Assembly: GCF_014195325.1 (NCBI RefSeq)
Contig: NZ_JACIBK010000009.1
Span: 22,522 to 86,521, forward strand
Length of the DNA: 64,000 nucleotides
Source: Rhizobium sp. BK650
Lineage (GTDB): Bacteria; Pseudomonadota; Alphaproteobacteria; Rhizobiales; Rhizobiaceae
Direction: 5' to 3'
Position 1 is the stretch's first letter. Each line of letters opens with the position of its first letter. Below, piece after piece: positions 9,146-18,507 of this stretch. The translations under genes were made by a program, and so were the position numbers. Below the pieces are notes generated by a model. The model made no database searches. It was given only the letters and a program-made list of their open reading frames with translations, and was not told the DNA's origin.

Positions 9146-10477
9146 CTATTCGCGCTGCTCCAGCGCCTTGCTAAAGGCGAGAGCCGCCAGCGTGCAGATC
9201 GCGCCCGACAGCAGGTAGTATCCGGCGAAGGCGAGACCGAACCGGCTCGACAGGCTGAGAGCCACCAGCGGCGCGAAGCCGGCGCCAACGAGCCAGGCAA
9301 GGTCGGAGGTGAAGGCCGCGCCGGTGTAGCGATAGCCTCGGCCGAAGCGCGACGAGATCGAGCCAGTCGCCTGTCCGAAGGAAAGTCCGAGTACGCCGAA
9401 GCCGATAATGACATAGGCATCGTGCCCGCTATTGCCGGCACCGATCAGCAGCGGCCCGACAAAGCTGAAGATTGCGATCAGGACGGCACAGATGGCGAGC
9501 TGAGCGCGGCGGCCGATGCGGTCGGCAATCAAGCCCGAGGCTATGATGGCGATAATGCCGACAATGGCACCGATGACCTGCACCACCATGAAGGCACCGA
9601 CCGGCCGATCGCTGTGCAGGCTCACCCAGCCGAGCGGGAAGATCGTCACCAGGTGGAACATGGCAAAGCTCGCCAGCGGCACGAAAGCGCCGATCAGGAT
9701 ATCGCGGCCGTGGACGCGCAGCACGTCCAGGATCGGCGCGGCTTCAAGTTCATGCTGTTCCAGCAGCGTGCCGAACTCCTTGGTCATGACGAGACGAAGA
9801 CGCGCAAAGAGCGCAACGACGTTGATCGCAAAGGCAACGAAGAACGGATAACGCCAGCCCCATGAAAGGAAGTCTTCCGAGGAAAGGTTGGCGACGAAGT
9901 AACCGAACAGGATGCTCGCCAGCGCAAAGCCGATCGGCGCGCCGAGCTGCGGGATCATCGCATACCAGCCGCGGTGGTTGGGCGGTGCATTGAGGGCGAG
10001 AAGCGAGGCGAGACCATCCCATGCACCACCAAGTGCAAAGCCCTGGCCGAGCCGGAAGAGCGCCAGCAGCGCGATCGACCAGTAGCCGATTTCATCAAAT
10101 CCCGGCAGGAAGGCGATCGATGCCGTCGAGCCGCCGAGCAGGAAAAGGGCGATGGTCAGCTTTGTGCCACGTCCGTAGAAGCGGTCGATCGTCATAAAGA
10201 CGACGGATCCGACGGGACGGGCGAGGAAGGCCAGCGAAAAAATCGCAAAGGAATAGAGCGTGCCTGTCAACCGGTCCGGCGCGAAGGGAAAGATGAGCTG
10301 TGGAAAGACAAGTACGGATGCGAGGCCGTAAACGAAGAAATCAAAAAACTCCGACATGCGACCGATCACCACGCCGACTGCGATGCTGCCAGGCGAGACT
10401 GGCTTGTCATCATGGATGCGCCGCGCATCCCGTTCCAGCGATGAAGATGATGGTCCTAAATGTGTGGCAGTAGCCAT
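9146..10477 (-). CDS. MFS transporter, metabolite:H+ symporter (MHS) type
   Basis: A 443-residue inner-membrane carrier with about 12 helices. The pattern FFDFFVYGLASVLVFPQLIFPF, then FLARPVGSVVFMTIDRFYGRG, then RLGQGFALGGAWDGLASLL is diagnostic of the MHS group (shikimate, citrate, proline/betaine carriers), in which a proton drives uptake of a small organic acid or zwitterion. ATG at 10477 has GGGAGG eight bases upstream. The gene stands alone and diverges from the cyo operon. A perfect 8-base inverted repeat lies 22 bases before the start. Substrate not inferable. Confidence 0.88.
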   Translation of the reverse strand: MATATHLGPSSSSLERDARRIHDDKPVSPGSIAVGVVIGRMSEFFDFFVYGLASVLVFPQLIFPFAPDRLTGTLYSFAIFSLAFLARPVGSVVFMTIDRFYGRGTKLTIALFLLGGSTASIAFLPGFDEIGYWSIALLALFRLGQGFALGGAWDGLASLLALNAPPNHRGWYAMIPQLGAPIGFALASILFGYFVANLSSEDFLSWGWRYPFFVAFAINVVALFARLRLVMTKEFGTLLEQHELEAAPILDVLRVHGRDILIGAFVPLASFAMFHLVTIFPLGWVSLHSDRPVGAFMVVQVIGAIVGIIAIIASGLIADRIGRRAQLAICAVLIAIFSFVGPLLIGAGNSGHDAYVIIGFGVLGLSFGQATGSISSRFGRGYRYTGAAFTSDLAWLVGAGFAPLVALSLSSRFGLAFAGYYLLSGAICTLAALAFSKALEQRE

Positions 10478-10498
10478 ATGAAACGCCTCCCTCGTTCA

Positions 10499-10520
10499 AG
10501 GTGCTTGTGACAAAGCACCT
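10499..10520. promoter_or_regulatory. Inverted repeat, candidate operator of the MFS gene
   Basis: AGGTGCTT (10499-10506), six-base spacer, AAGCACCT (10513-10520): perfect 8-base arms just upstream of the minus-strand MFS start at 10477. The spacing fits a dimeric repressor or activator site. No regulator gene is adjacent. Confidence 0.45.
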
Positions 10521-10849
10521 CAAGCTGATCTTGTTCCATATCTGCAGCTTATCAAGTCCCGACAGCGCAAATAGTGATCTGCGCTCGTCAAAAACCATGG
10601 GCCTGAATCGGCACCGCGGGAACACGCGACCTATTCCACAGTTTTATTGGGCAACGTCCACCAATTCGGATATACAGAAGCCGGCGCCGACGGGATTCCT
10701 TCACGATTTCATCAGGATTTCAGAGGCGTCGCGCCAGCTGGCTCTCCCGCAGTGCAAAAAGCATGTTGCACTGCGACCAAAGACCTCATATCGCTGCTCG
10801 TGCCAGTGCTTTAGTCGGCAATAGAACGAAACAAAAAGAGCTTAGAGAC
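10521..10849. other. Divergent intergenic region upstream of cyoA
   Basis: About 330 bases between the MFS operator and cyoA. It is less GC-rich than the genes and must hold the cyo promoter. I see no convincing sigma-70 hexamer pair, small gene or RNA. Open frames that cross it lack family features. Confidence 0.5.
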
Positions 10850-12022
10850 GTGCAAAAACTGCCAAAGTTTTCCCGCCTTCTATTAGTCTTGCCGCTGTTT
10901 TTTTTGGCAGGATGCAACATGGTGGTCTTGTCGCCCTCCGGCGATATCGCCGTCCAACAGCGCGACCTCATCATCGTCTCCACGGTGCTGATGCTTTTGA
11001 TCATCATTCCGGTGATCTTCCTCACGCTGTTTTTCGCTTGGCGTTACCGGCGCACTAACGCGGCTGCGAACTACGCGCCCGAATGGCACCACTCCACGCG
11101 CCTCGAAATCGTGATCTGGGCGGCACCGCTCGCCATCATCATCGCGCTTGGCGCGGTGACCTGGATATCCACGCACAAGCTCGATCCGTTCCGGCCGCTC
11201 GACCGCATCGATGCCGATCGCGCCGTTCCCGCAGATATCAAGCCGCTGACCGTCGAGGTCGTTGCGCTCGATTGGAAGTGGCTGTTCATCTACCCAGATC
11301 TCGGCGTCGCGACCGTTAACGAACTCGCAGCGCCGGTCGATGTCCCGATCGATTTCAAGATCACGGCCTCCTCGGTAATGAACTCATTCTTCATCCCTGC
11401 GCTCGCCGGCCAAATCTACGCCATGCCCGGCATGCAGACGAGGCTGCATGCCGTCATCAATAAAGAAGGCGAGTATGAGGGCTTCTCTGCCAATTACAGC
11501 GGCGCAGGTTTCTCGAATATGCGCTTCAAATTCCACGGCCTAAACCAGCAGGGCTTTGACGCCTGGGTGGCGCAGGTGAAGCAGCGGGGCACGATGTTGA
11601 ACCGCGAAGCCTATCTGAAGCTTGAAAAGCCGAGCGAGAAGGAGCCGGTGCGCTATTATGCCGGCGCTGATGCCGACCTTTACAACGCGATCCTCAACAT
11701 GTGCGCCACGCCCGGCAAGATGTGCATGAACGAGATGATGCACATCGACATGATGGGTGGCGGCGGCAAGGAAAGCGAAGGAAACCGGGAAAAACTCACC
11801 TACGACAACCGCTATGCGAAGGAAGGCGTTGTCGCCCCCGGCGCGACGGTGCCCGCAACCGGCGCTCCTTCCCGCGCCGAACCTCCTCGCGAGGGCGGTA
11901 GCAATGAGGGGCAGCACGATATGCAGAAGATGCCCGGAATGGACATGCAGCATGATGGCCATTCTCCCGGCGTGGGTGACGGCGGAAATCCGGCGCCGGC
12001 GCAGCTCAACAATAACAATTAA
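10850..12022 (+). CDS. cyoA: Cytochrome o ubiquinol oxidase subunit II
   Basis: A 390-residue lipoprotein subunit of the bo3-type quinol oxidase, which passes electrons from ubiquinol to the haem-copper centre. GTG 10850 gives a short signal peptide ending in the lipobox LAGC; upstream in-frame starts only add unrelated residues. Two membrane helices follow (about 45-70 and 90-110), then a periplasmic cupredoxin domain with VEVVALDWKWLFIYPDLGVATVN and no CuA ligand set, as expected for a quinol oxidase. The C-terminal tail from about residue 290 is rich in Met and His (MMHIDMMGG and later KMPGMDMQHDGH), longer than in E. coli CyoA. First gene of cyoABCD-SURF1. Confidence 0.95.
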   Translation: MQKLPKFSRLLLVLPLFFLAGCNMVVLSPSGDIAVQQRDLIIVSTVLMLLIIIPVIFLTLFFAWRYRRTNAAANYAPEWHHSTRLEIVIWAAPLAIIIALGAVTWISTHKLDPFRPLDRIDADRAVPADIKPLTVEVVALDWKWLFIYPDLGVATVNELAAPVDVPIDFKITASSVMNSFFIPALAGQIYAMPGMQTRLHAVINKEGEYEGFSANYSGAGFSNMRFKFHGLNQQGFDAWVAQVKQRGTMLNREAYLKLEKPSEKEPVRYYAGADADLYNAILNMCATPGKMCMNEMMHIDMMGGGGKESEGNREKLTYDNRYAKEGVVAPGATVPATGAPSRAEPPREGGSNEGQHDMQKMPGMDMQHDGHSPGVGDGGNPAPAQLNNNN

Positions 12023-12064
12023 CCTGGCGCTTTGCGTCGCAAGACATAACGAACGGGTTGTTCC

Positions 12065-14068
12065 ATGTTTTCCAATCCTGACCTCCTGAAGTTCATCTTC
12101 GGCCGGTTGACCCTCGACGCGATCCCGTATCACGAACCGATTTTGGTCGTGACTTTCATCGGCGTCGTCATCGGCGCCATCGCGGTGCTCGCCATCATCA
12201 CCTATTTCAAGTTTTGGGGTTCGCTCTGGAACGACTGGATCTGCAGCGTCGATCACAAGAAGATCGGCATCATGTATGTGATCCTGGCCGTCATCATGCT
12301 GTTGCGCGGCTTTTCCGACGCCCTTCTGATGCGTGGCCAGCAGGCGGTCGCCTTCAACGGCAACGAAGGCTATCTCCCGCCGCACCATTACGACCAGATC
12401 TTCACGGCGCATGGCGTTATCATGATCTTCTTCGTGGCGATGCCCTTCGTCACCGGCCTGATGAACTTCGTGGTGCCGCTGCAGATCGGCGCGCGCGACG
12501 TCTCCTTCCCGTTCCTCAACAACTTCTCGTTCTGGATGACGACGGCCGGGGCGATTATCATCATGATCTCGCTCTTCATCGGTGAGTTCGCCCAGACCGG
12601 CTGGCTCGCCTATCCGCCGCTTTCCGGTGCTGCCTACAGTCCCGGTGTCGGCGTCGACTATTATATCTGGGGTCTGCAGGTCGCCGGCGTGGGAACGACG
12701 TTGTCGGGTATCAACCTGATTGCCACGATCGTAAAGATGCGTGCTCCGGGTATGACCTTCATGAAGATGCCGGTCTTCACCTGGACGTCGCTCTGCACCA
12801 ACATCCTGATCGTTGCTTCCTTCCCGATCCTGACGGCGACGCTCGCTCTCCTGTCGCTCGACCGCTATGCCGGTACGAACTTTTTCACGAACGACCTCGG
12901 CGGCAATCCGATGATGTATGTCAACCTCATCTGGATCTGGGGCCACCCGGAAGTCTATATCCTTGTGCTGCCGGCCTTCGGCATCTTCTCGGAAGTGGTC
13001 GCGACCTTTTGCGGCAAGCGCCTGTTCGGCTACGCTTCGATGGTCTACGCCACCTGCGTGATCATGATCCTGTCCTATCTCGTGTGGCTGCACCACTTTT
13101 TCACGATGGGTTCGGGCGCTTCCGTCAATTCCTTCTTCGGCATCACCACGATGATCATCTCGATCCCGACCGGGGCGAAGATGTTCAACTGGCTCTTCAC
13201 CATGTATCGCGGTCGTATCCGCTACGAAGTGCCGATGCTGTGGACCGTCGGTTTCATGGTGACCTTCGTCATCGGCGGCATGACCGGCGTGATGCTTGCC
13301 GTTCCACCGGCCGATTTCGTGCTGCACAACTCGCTCTTCCTGATCGCGCACTTCCATAACGTAATTATCGGCGGCGTTCTGTTCGGCATGTTCGCTGGTG
13401 TGAATTACTGGTTCCCGAAAGCCTTCGGCTTCAAGCTCGATCCCTTCTGGGGCAAGATGAGCTTCTGGTTCTGGCAGATCGGCTTCTGGTTCGCGTTTAT
13501 GCCGCTTTACGTGCTCGGCCTGATGGGCGTCACTCGCCGTATGAGCCAGTTCGAAGACCCGTCGCTGCAGATCTGGTTCATCATCGCCGCCTTCGGCGTC
13601 GGCCTGATTGCGCTTGGCATTGCCGCCTTCCTCATCCAGATCGTCGTCTCCTTCATGAAGCGCGAAGAGCTGCGTGATGACAGCGGCGATCCGTGGAATG
13701 GCCGCACACTGGAATGGTCGACCTCGTCGCCGCCGCCGGACTACAATTTTGCATTCACGCCGGTCGTGCATGACCACGACAGCTGGTATGACATGAAGAA
13801 CCGCGGCTACGAGCGTCCGCTCGGCGGCTTCAAACCGATCCACATGCCGAAGAACACCGGCACCGGCGCGATCCTGGCAGCCATCAACGTGGCGCTCGCC
13901 TTCGGCCTGATCTGGTACATGTGGTGGCTGGTCGTCCTCTCCGTCGTCGCCCTCTTCGTCGTCACGATCGGTCATACGTTCAACTACAAGCGCGACTTTT
14001 ACATTCCCGCCGACGAAGTGACCAAAACGGAAGGCAGGCGTACCAAGCTGCTTGCCGAGCAGGTGTAA
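12065..14068 (+). CDS. cyoB: Cytochrome o ubiquinol oxidase subunit I
   Basis: A 667-residue catalytic subunit that reduces oxygen and pumps protons. The haem-copper ligands are visible: AHGVIMIFF with the low-spin haem His, WGHPEVYILVLPAFG with the CuB His294 and cross-linked Tyr298, HH343-344 for CuB, and AHFHNVIIGG with His429 and His431 for the haems. Length equals that of the family. ATG 12065 lies 42 bases after cyoA, and cyoC begins six bases after its stop. A large open frame on the opposite strand here is a codon-bias shadow. Confidence 0.97.
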   Translation: MFSNPDLLKFIFGRLTLDAIPYHEPILVVTFIGVVIGAIAVLAIITYFKFWGSLWNDWICSVDHKKIGIMYVILAVIMLLRGFSDALLMRGQQAVAFNGNEGYLPPHHYDQIFTAHGVIMIFFVAMPFVTGLMNFVVPLQIGARDVSFPFLNNFSFWMTTAGAIIIMISLFIGEFAQTGWLAYPPLSGAAYSPGVGVDYYIWGLQVAGVGTTLSGINLIATIVKMRAPGMTFMKMPVFTWTSLCTNILIVASFPILTATLALLSLDRYAGTNFFTNDLGGNPMMYVNLIWIWGHPEVYILVLPAFGIFSEVVATFCGKRLFGYASMVYATCVIMILSYLVWLHHFFTMGSGASVNSFFGITTMIISIPTGAKMFNWLFTMYRGRIRYEVPMLWTVGFMVTFVIGGMTGVMLAVPPADFVLHNSLFLIAHFHNVIIGGVLFGMFAGVNYWFPKAFGFKLDPFWGKMSFWFWQIGFWFAFMPLYVLGLMGVTRRMSQFEDPSLQIWFIIAAFGVGLIALGIAAFLIQIVVSFMKREELRDDSGDPWNGRTLEWSTSSPPPDYNFAFTPVVHDHDSWYDMKNRGYERPLGGFKPIHMPKNTGTGAILAAINVALAFGLIWYMWWLVVLSVVALFVVTIGHTFNYKRDFYIPADEVTKTEGRRTKLLAEQV

Positions 14069-14074
14069 GAGACC

Positions 14075-14695
14075 ATGAGCGATCATACTGTCGACACGGC
14101 CGAAAAGCCTGAATTCTACCTCACGGAAGACCATCACCCGGAAAACAGCACCAATCTCGGCTTCTGGCTCTACCTGATGAGCGACTGCCTGATCTTCTCG
14201 GTGCTGTTTGCCACACACGCCGTGCTCGGCCGCAGCTATGCGGCCGGTCCGTCGCCAGCCGATCTCTTCGATCTGAGGCTGGTGGCAATCAACACCTCAA
14301 TGCTGTTGCTCTCCTCCATTACCTACGGGTTTGCAATGCTGCAGATGGAGCGCAACGCAAAGGCGGAAACGCTGTTCTGGCTGGCCGTAACCGGCCTCTT
14401 CGGCGCAGCCTTTATCGGCCTCGAACTCTATGAGTTCGTGAACCTTATCCATGAGGGCGCAGGGCCACAGCGCAGCGCCTTCCTGTCGTCCTTCTTCACG
14501 CTGGTCGGCACGCACGGTCTGCACGTCACATTCGGCATCATCTGGCTGATTACGCTTATGGTGCAGGTGTCCATGCACGGCCTGATCGAGGCCAACCGCC
14601 GTCGCCTGATGTGCCTTTCGATGTTCTGGCACTTCCTCGACGTCGTCTGGATCGGCGTCTTTTCATTCGTTTACCTGATGGGAGTTCTTGGATGA
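14075..14695 (+). CDS. cyoC: Cytochrome o ubiquinol oxidase subunit III
   Basis: A 206-residue membrane subunit with five helices. It begins with an acidic hydrophilic tail and the family motif GFWLYLMSDCLIFSVLFATHAVL, and later has ELYEFVNLIHEGAGPQRSAFLSSFFTLVGTHG-type sequence with the conserved acidic residues of subunit III. Its TGA overlaps the ATG of cyoD. It stabilises the oxidase core. Confidence 0.95.
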   Translation: MSDHTVDTAEKPEFYLTEDHHPENSTNLGFWLYLMSDCLIFSVLFATHAVLGRSYAAGPSPADLFDLRLVAINTSMLLLSSITYGFAMLQMERNAKAETLFWLAVTGLFGAAFIGLELYEFVNLIHEGAGPQRSAFLSSFFTLVGTHGLHVTFGIIWLITLMVQVSMHGLIEANRRRLMCLSMFWHFLDVVWIGVFSFVYLMGVLG

Positions 14696-15093
14696 GTTCG
14701 CAAGCACCCGCACACGAGGATGCCCACGAGGCTCACCACGGCCATAGCCACGGGCATCAGGCCGGACACGGCACTTTCAAGAGCTATGTCACCGGCTTCG
14801 TTCTGTCCGTCATCCTGACCGCCATTCCCTTCTGGCTGGTCATGGCAGGCGTCTTCGAAAGCCACATCGTGACAGCCCTCTTCGTAATGGCGCTCGGCGC
14901 CGTGCAGATTGTCGTCCATATGATTTTCTTCCTGCACATGAACATGAAGTCGGAAGGCGGCTGGACGATCATGGCCCTGATCTTCACGATCATCATCGTT
15001 GCGATCGCTCTTTCTGGTTCGCTTTGGGTCATGTACCACCTGAATACAAACATGATGCCGATGAGCCCGGAAATGATGAAGAACATGCCGTAA
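14692..15093 (+). CDS. cyoD: Cytochrome o ubiquinol oxidase subunit IV
   Basis: A 133-residue small membrane subunit with three helices (about 31-52, 60-83, 94-118), matching CyoD length plus an N-terminal extension. The first 30 residues hold about nine His (HEDAHEAHHGHSHGHQAGHG), a possible metal-binding tail that mirrors the Met/His-rich tail of CyoA. ATG 14692 overlaps the cyoC stop (ATGA); the longer frame upstream is inside cyoC. Confidence 0.93.
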   Translation: MSSQAPAHEDAHEAHHGHSHGHQAGHGTFKSYVTGFVLSVILTAIPFWLVMAGVFESHIVTALFVMALGAVQIVVHMIFFLHMNMKSEGGWTIMALIFTIIIVAIALSGSLWVMYHLNTNMMPMSPEMMKNMP

Positions 15094-15137
15094 CGGCAGG
15101 AGCGGGCGGCGGCAACGTCGCCCGTTGCGGTTTATCC

Positions 15138-15899
15138 ATGACCGATATCTCTTCCGACCCACAGAACAGGCCGCGTTCCGCGATCGCCCTCATGGTCTTC
15201 GGCTCCTGCCTTCTGGCCCTCATCGCCGTCCTGATCGCGCTTGGCACCTGGCAGGTCCATCGTCTCTCCTGGAAACTGGATCTGATCGCCCGCATCGATG
15301 CGCGCGTCCATGCCGAACCCGTCGCACCGCCCGCACGATCCGACTGGAGCAAGGTCAACGCCGTCGATGATGAATACCGGCGGGTAACAACATCAGGCAC
15401 CTTCGAAAACGACAAGGAGACGTTGGTCGCGGCATCGACTGCGCTTGGTGCCGGCTATTGGGTGCTGACGCCGCTCAAGCTTGAGGACGGTAGCGCCATC
15501 CTCATCAATCGCGGTTTCGTGCCAAGCGACCGCCGCGAGCCGGCTTCACGCCAGGAAGGTCAGACCGACGAACCGGTCAGCGTCACGGGGCTGATGCGGA
15601 TGAGCGAGCCCAAAGGCATGCTGCTACGCTCCAACGATCCGGTGGACGACCGCTGGTATTCACGGGATGTTACCGCGATCGCCCGAAAGCGAGGCATCAC
15701 TGACGCAGCTCCATTCTTCATCGACGCTGACGCAACGCCAAATGCAGGCGGATTTCCCGTGGGCGGATTGACTGTGCTCGATTTCCCGAACAACCACCTC
15801 GTCTATGCAATTACCTGGTACGTTCTGGCGATCATGGTGGCGGGGTTGTTCGTCTATATCGCGCGAAACGAGGTCAAGGCACGCCGAGCCGCGCTCTAG
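15138..15899 (+). CDS. SURF1 family oxidase assembly protein
   Basis: A 253-residue membrane protein involved in haem insertion or assembly of haem-copper oxidases. N-terminal helix followed by LGTWQVHRLSWKLDLIARIDARV, then the periplasmic domain with ILINRGFVPSDRR, YSRDVTAIAR and PFFIDAD, and a C-terminal helix (NHLVYAITWYVLAIMVAGLFVY), all SURF1 hallmarks. ATG 15138 lies 44 bases after cyoD, which places it in the cyo operon and suggests a role in maturing this oxidase. Confidence 0.9.
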   Translation: MTDISSDPQNRPRSAIALMVFGSCLLALIAVLIALGTWQVHRLSWKLDLIARIDARVHAEPVAPPARSDWSKVNAVDDEYRRVTTSGTFENDKETLVAASTALGAGYWVLTPLKLEDGSAILINRGFVPSDRREPASRQEGQTDEPVSVTGLMRMSEPKGMLLRSNDPVDDRWYSRDVTAIARKRGITDAAPFFIDADATPNAGGFPVGGLTVLDFPNNHLVYAITWYVLAIMVAGLFVYIARNEVKARRAAL

Positions 15900-15960
15900 G
15901 AGAGACATCGAGCGAAGCGGCCGATCGTTTCAGCCGGCTCCTGCGTAAACGATGGATTCC

Positions 15961-17367
15961 TCAGACGGCCTGGCTTTGCGGATAAAAGCGTTCCGCAATT
16001 CGTTCAGCCGCCGAATAGGTCTGTGTGACAATCTCAGGCACGAGATCGATGTCCGGCAGACTGCCGAGGCCGAGCGGGCCAACCGCAAAGAGGCCATCGA
16101 CGGACGCGCCATCGTCCAGGAACGGCTCGCCGCAGGCATTGACTGCCAGGCCAAGCGCAAGCTCATCCGGCATGGCAAGACGCGCCGCAAACAGGCTCTC
16201 AATCAGGGGAGCCGAAAGATCTGGTGCATGACAACGGCAATCGATGATGCGTTCGGCATGGATGATCTCCTGGCTGGATGAACCGGCAGGTGTGAAGAAC
16301 AGGCCGCTGAGACCCCGGCGCCCAGCGCGTCCGCGTCTGAGCACGGTACGGCCCTCGGCAAGCTCCCGCTTGAGGCGCAGATGCATGACTTCTGGCAGGC
16401 GGTTGCGGTGGCTGTCATAAATGGCGCGCAAATGCCTGTTGAACTGCCGCTTCTCTCGCGCTGGCAGCGATCGCCAGAGCGAGCGCGCGTGCCTGCGAAG
16501 GCCGTTCATGACCGACTGCCAGCTTCGCCCCTCCTCTTCCGCTTCACGACAGGCCTGGCGGATAAAGCTGACGATGGCAGGCAGACTTTGCGGTAGCGCC
16601 TCGGCGGGGAACACTGGATCGGCGGAATTCGGCGTGTGGCTCTGCGGCAGGAAGCCGTGCCTCGAAATGATCGTTACCTGGCCGCTATAGCCAGCATCGC
16701 GAAGCTGCAGCAGTTGGTCCACGACGCGGATGCCGCTACCAAGCAGTACCGTGTGAGGCCGCGCGACGAGGCGCTGCGCCCTGACCGGCGAAACCTCCTG
16801 CTCCCCGACTTCGGGCCGAGGCAGGCCGTAGCCGGTGGCAAGGATCACGGTATCGAAAAGCGGATTGGAGGGATTTGTGCTTTCAAGCAGGAACCGGCTG
16901 CCATGGCTCCTGCGGATTGCCACGACCGGATCATGGCAGACCTGAACGGTGATATCCCGGCGAGTAGCGAGTGCCTCGGAAAAGCGCTGGTAGACGTAGT
17001 CGCTAAAGATTTCCCTGGGAACGAAAATCTGCCGGAATCCAGGAATCGCTGCAGGGACGGCGGCGCGAAACTCGGCGTTGCTACAGAGCCAGTCGTTGAA
17101 ATCGTCAGGATCGCCAAGTGAAACGGAGAGATCACGTACGCGTGTGTTAAGAATGGTCGAGGATCGTGCCGAGGCCAACGCCTGACCGCCATTGACTGTC
17201 GAGTTCGGATCGAAAAGCTGAAGGTGGAAAGGCGTGCGCACCGTGCGCATCAGCGCCACCGCCATCATCATACCAGAAAAGCCGCGGCCAACGATCGCGA
17301 TGCGTGGCACAGCGGATATTTGTGCCGCCGCGTTGGCCTTGCCTGAAAACAATCCCTGAACCGTCAT
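15961..17367 (-). CDS. FAD/NAD(P)-binding protein, YdhS-like (COG4529)
   Basis: A 468-residue flavoprotein-like protein. It has a dinucleotide-binding motif IAIVGRGFSGMMMAVAL near the N-terminus, then a second conserved block ARSSTILNTRVRDLSVSLGDPDDFNDWL and VILATGYGLPRPE before the C-terminal half. This matches the uncharacterised FAD-NAD(P)-binding family. ATG 17367 is preceded by GGGAG six bases upstream; the ATG at 17415 is less likely. It stands alone. The substrate is unknown; in other bacteria such proteins sit in amino-acid or siderophore loci, but nothing here supports that. Confidence 0.75.
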   Translation of the reverse strand: MTVQGLFSGKANAAAQISAVPRIAIVGRGFSGMMMAVALMRTVRTPFHLQLFDPNSTVNGGQALASARSSTILNTRVRDLSVSLGDPDDFNDWLCSNAEFRAAVPAAIPGFRQIFVPREIFSDYVYQRFSEALATRRDITVQVCHDPVVAIRRSHGSRFLLESTNPSNPLFDTVILATGYGLPRPEVGEQEVSPVRAQRLVARPHTVLLGSGIRVVDQLLQLRDAGYSGQVTIISRHGFLPQSHTPNSADPVFPAEALPQSLPAIVSFIRQACREAEEEGRSWQSVMNGLRRHARSLWRSLPAREKRQFNRHLRAIYDSHRNRLPEVMHLRLKRELAEGRTVLRRGRAGRRGLSGLFFTPAGSSSQEIIHAERIIDCRCHAPDLSAPLIESLFAARLAMPDELALGLAVNACGEPFLDDGASVDGLFAVGPLGLGSLPDIDLVPEIVTQTYSAAERIAERFYPQSQAV

Positions 17368-17637
17368 CTCAACTCCCTTGCGGCTCATCCGCATGTGTCT
17401 CGATCGAGGTTTCAACGCAGGATTTTAACTCATGCGTTGGGCAGGTTCATGCGGCAAGCAAAACGTTCGCCGCCAGGCCGCTCCGTTCCGGAGCCATCAC
17501 AGGCAAGAATGGCACCCTCGCCTGGCATATAGTCTATTAAACTAGTCGTGTATGAAAGCGAAAAAAGCGCAAGGTGGCAAGAGGTTTATTTTACCACCCG
17601 CCTAACCCGCACAGATAAAAAGGAAAATGAGGCCTTC

Positions 17638-18507
17638 CTATGCGAGGATTTCGGTGCTGAAGGAAAAGCGCGCCGTTTCGCCCGCGCCAAGCAGCTTCGT
17701 ATAAGGACGACCTTCCAAATCATCCGGACCGCCATTCTCAGCGGCCGTCCCGTGCCAGGGCTCGATGCAAAGGAAGGGCGCGCCTGGCTTGGTCCAGAGC
17801 GCCAGATTGGGCAGATTTTCGAAGCTGAAATGCATGGCCGGACCGCCTTCGGCCTCATACCGCAGGCCTGGGCCTGCCCCCTCGGGAAAGATCATCGCAT
17901 CCTGCTCGAACATCGAATAGTCGAGCACCAGGCTGCCCGCCTTGAACGGTGAAGCAAGTCTTTTCGGCGAGATCAGTCCACCGTCGAGCCGGACAAGCGC
18001 CGGCTCGGCGCCGTTGTCCAGCGTGACGGTATGGGGTTTTCCTCTGGCACCTGGCAGCGGCCAGAGGAAAGCCGTGTGGAAGCCGAGACCGAAGGGCATC
18101 GGACAGTCATCGCGGTTGGTGACTTCGGCAGCGACCGTCAACGTCCTACCTTCGAGGCTATGAATGACGGCCAGCAGGAAATCGAAGGGATAGACCGCTT
18201 TCGTCGCTTGCGAAGGGGCGAGCTCGTAGCGGCAAATCGTCTCTGACGAGGAAACCAGCGTAAAGTCGCTACGCCGGGCGAAGCCATGCTGTGCCATCGG
18301 CGCGCTGTGACCGCCAACCTTCAGCGTATCGTTCGGCGCCTTGCCAACCATCGGAAAGAGAATGGGCGAGCGGCCGGTCCAGAAGGCAGCATCGCCGTTC
18401 CACACCCAGGAGCGGCCGTCGCTCGACGTCAGCGACTGCATTTCCGCGCCGAGCGAGGAAATATCGACAGTAAGAAACTGATTTGCAATCCGGACCGTGG
18501 ATGACAT
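17638..18507 (-). CDS. Aldose 1-epimerase family protein (LacX-like)
   Basis: A 289-residue cytosolic beta-sandwich protein. Motifs include WNGDAAFWTGRSPILFPMVG, APMAQHGFARRSDF (His-Gly-Phe-Ala-Arg, sugar contact), MPFGLGFHTAFLWPL (second His) and a C-terminal CIEPWHGTA with the catalytic Glu region. This fits the LacX/YeaD group of mutarotase-like enzymes that interconvert sugar anomers or hexose phosphates. It stands alone on the minus strand and diverges from the ABC exporter pair. Confidence 0.85.
   Translation of the reverse strand: MSSTVRIANQFLTVDISSLGAEMQSLTSSDGRSWVWNGDAAFWTGRSPILFPMVGKAPNDTLKVGGHSAPMAQHGFARRSDFTLVSSSETICRYELAPSQATKAVYPFDFLLAVIHSLEGRTLTVAAEVTNRDDCPMPFGLGFHTAFLWPLPGARGKPHTVTLDNGAEPALVRLDGGLISPKRLASPFKAGSLVLDYSMFEQDAMIFPEGAGPGLRYEAEGGPAMHFSFENLPNLALWTKPGAPFLCIEPWHGTAAENGGPDDLEGRPYTKLLGAGETARFSFSTEILA

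Noticed and set aside
11540..14218. Open frame of 892 codons on the minus strand
   Set aside because: It lies antisense to the unmistakable cyoA, cyoB and cyoC genes. It is rich in His, Asp, Arg and Glu, as expected from the reverse complement of membrane-protein codons, and shows no domain.
17600..17640. AGGAA/TTCCT stem followed by TTTTT after the epimerase-like gene
   Set aside because: Five-base AT-containing stem with a nine-base loop is not stable enough to report as a terminator.
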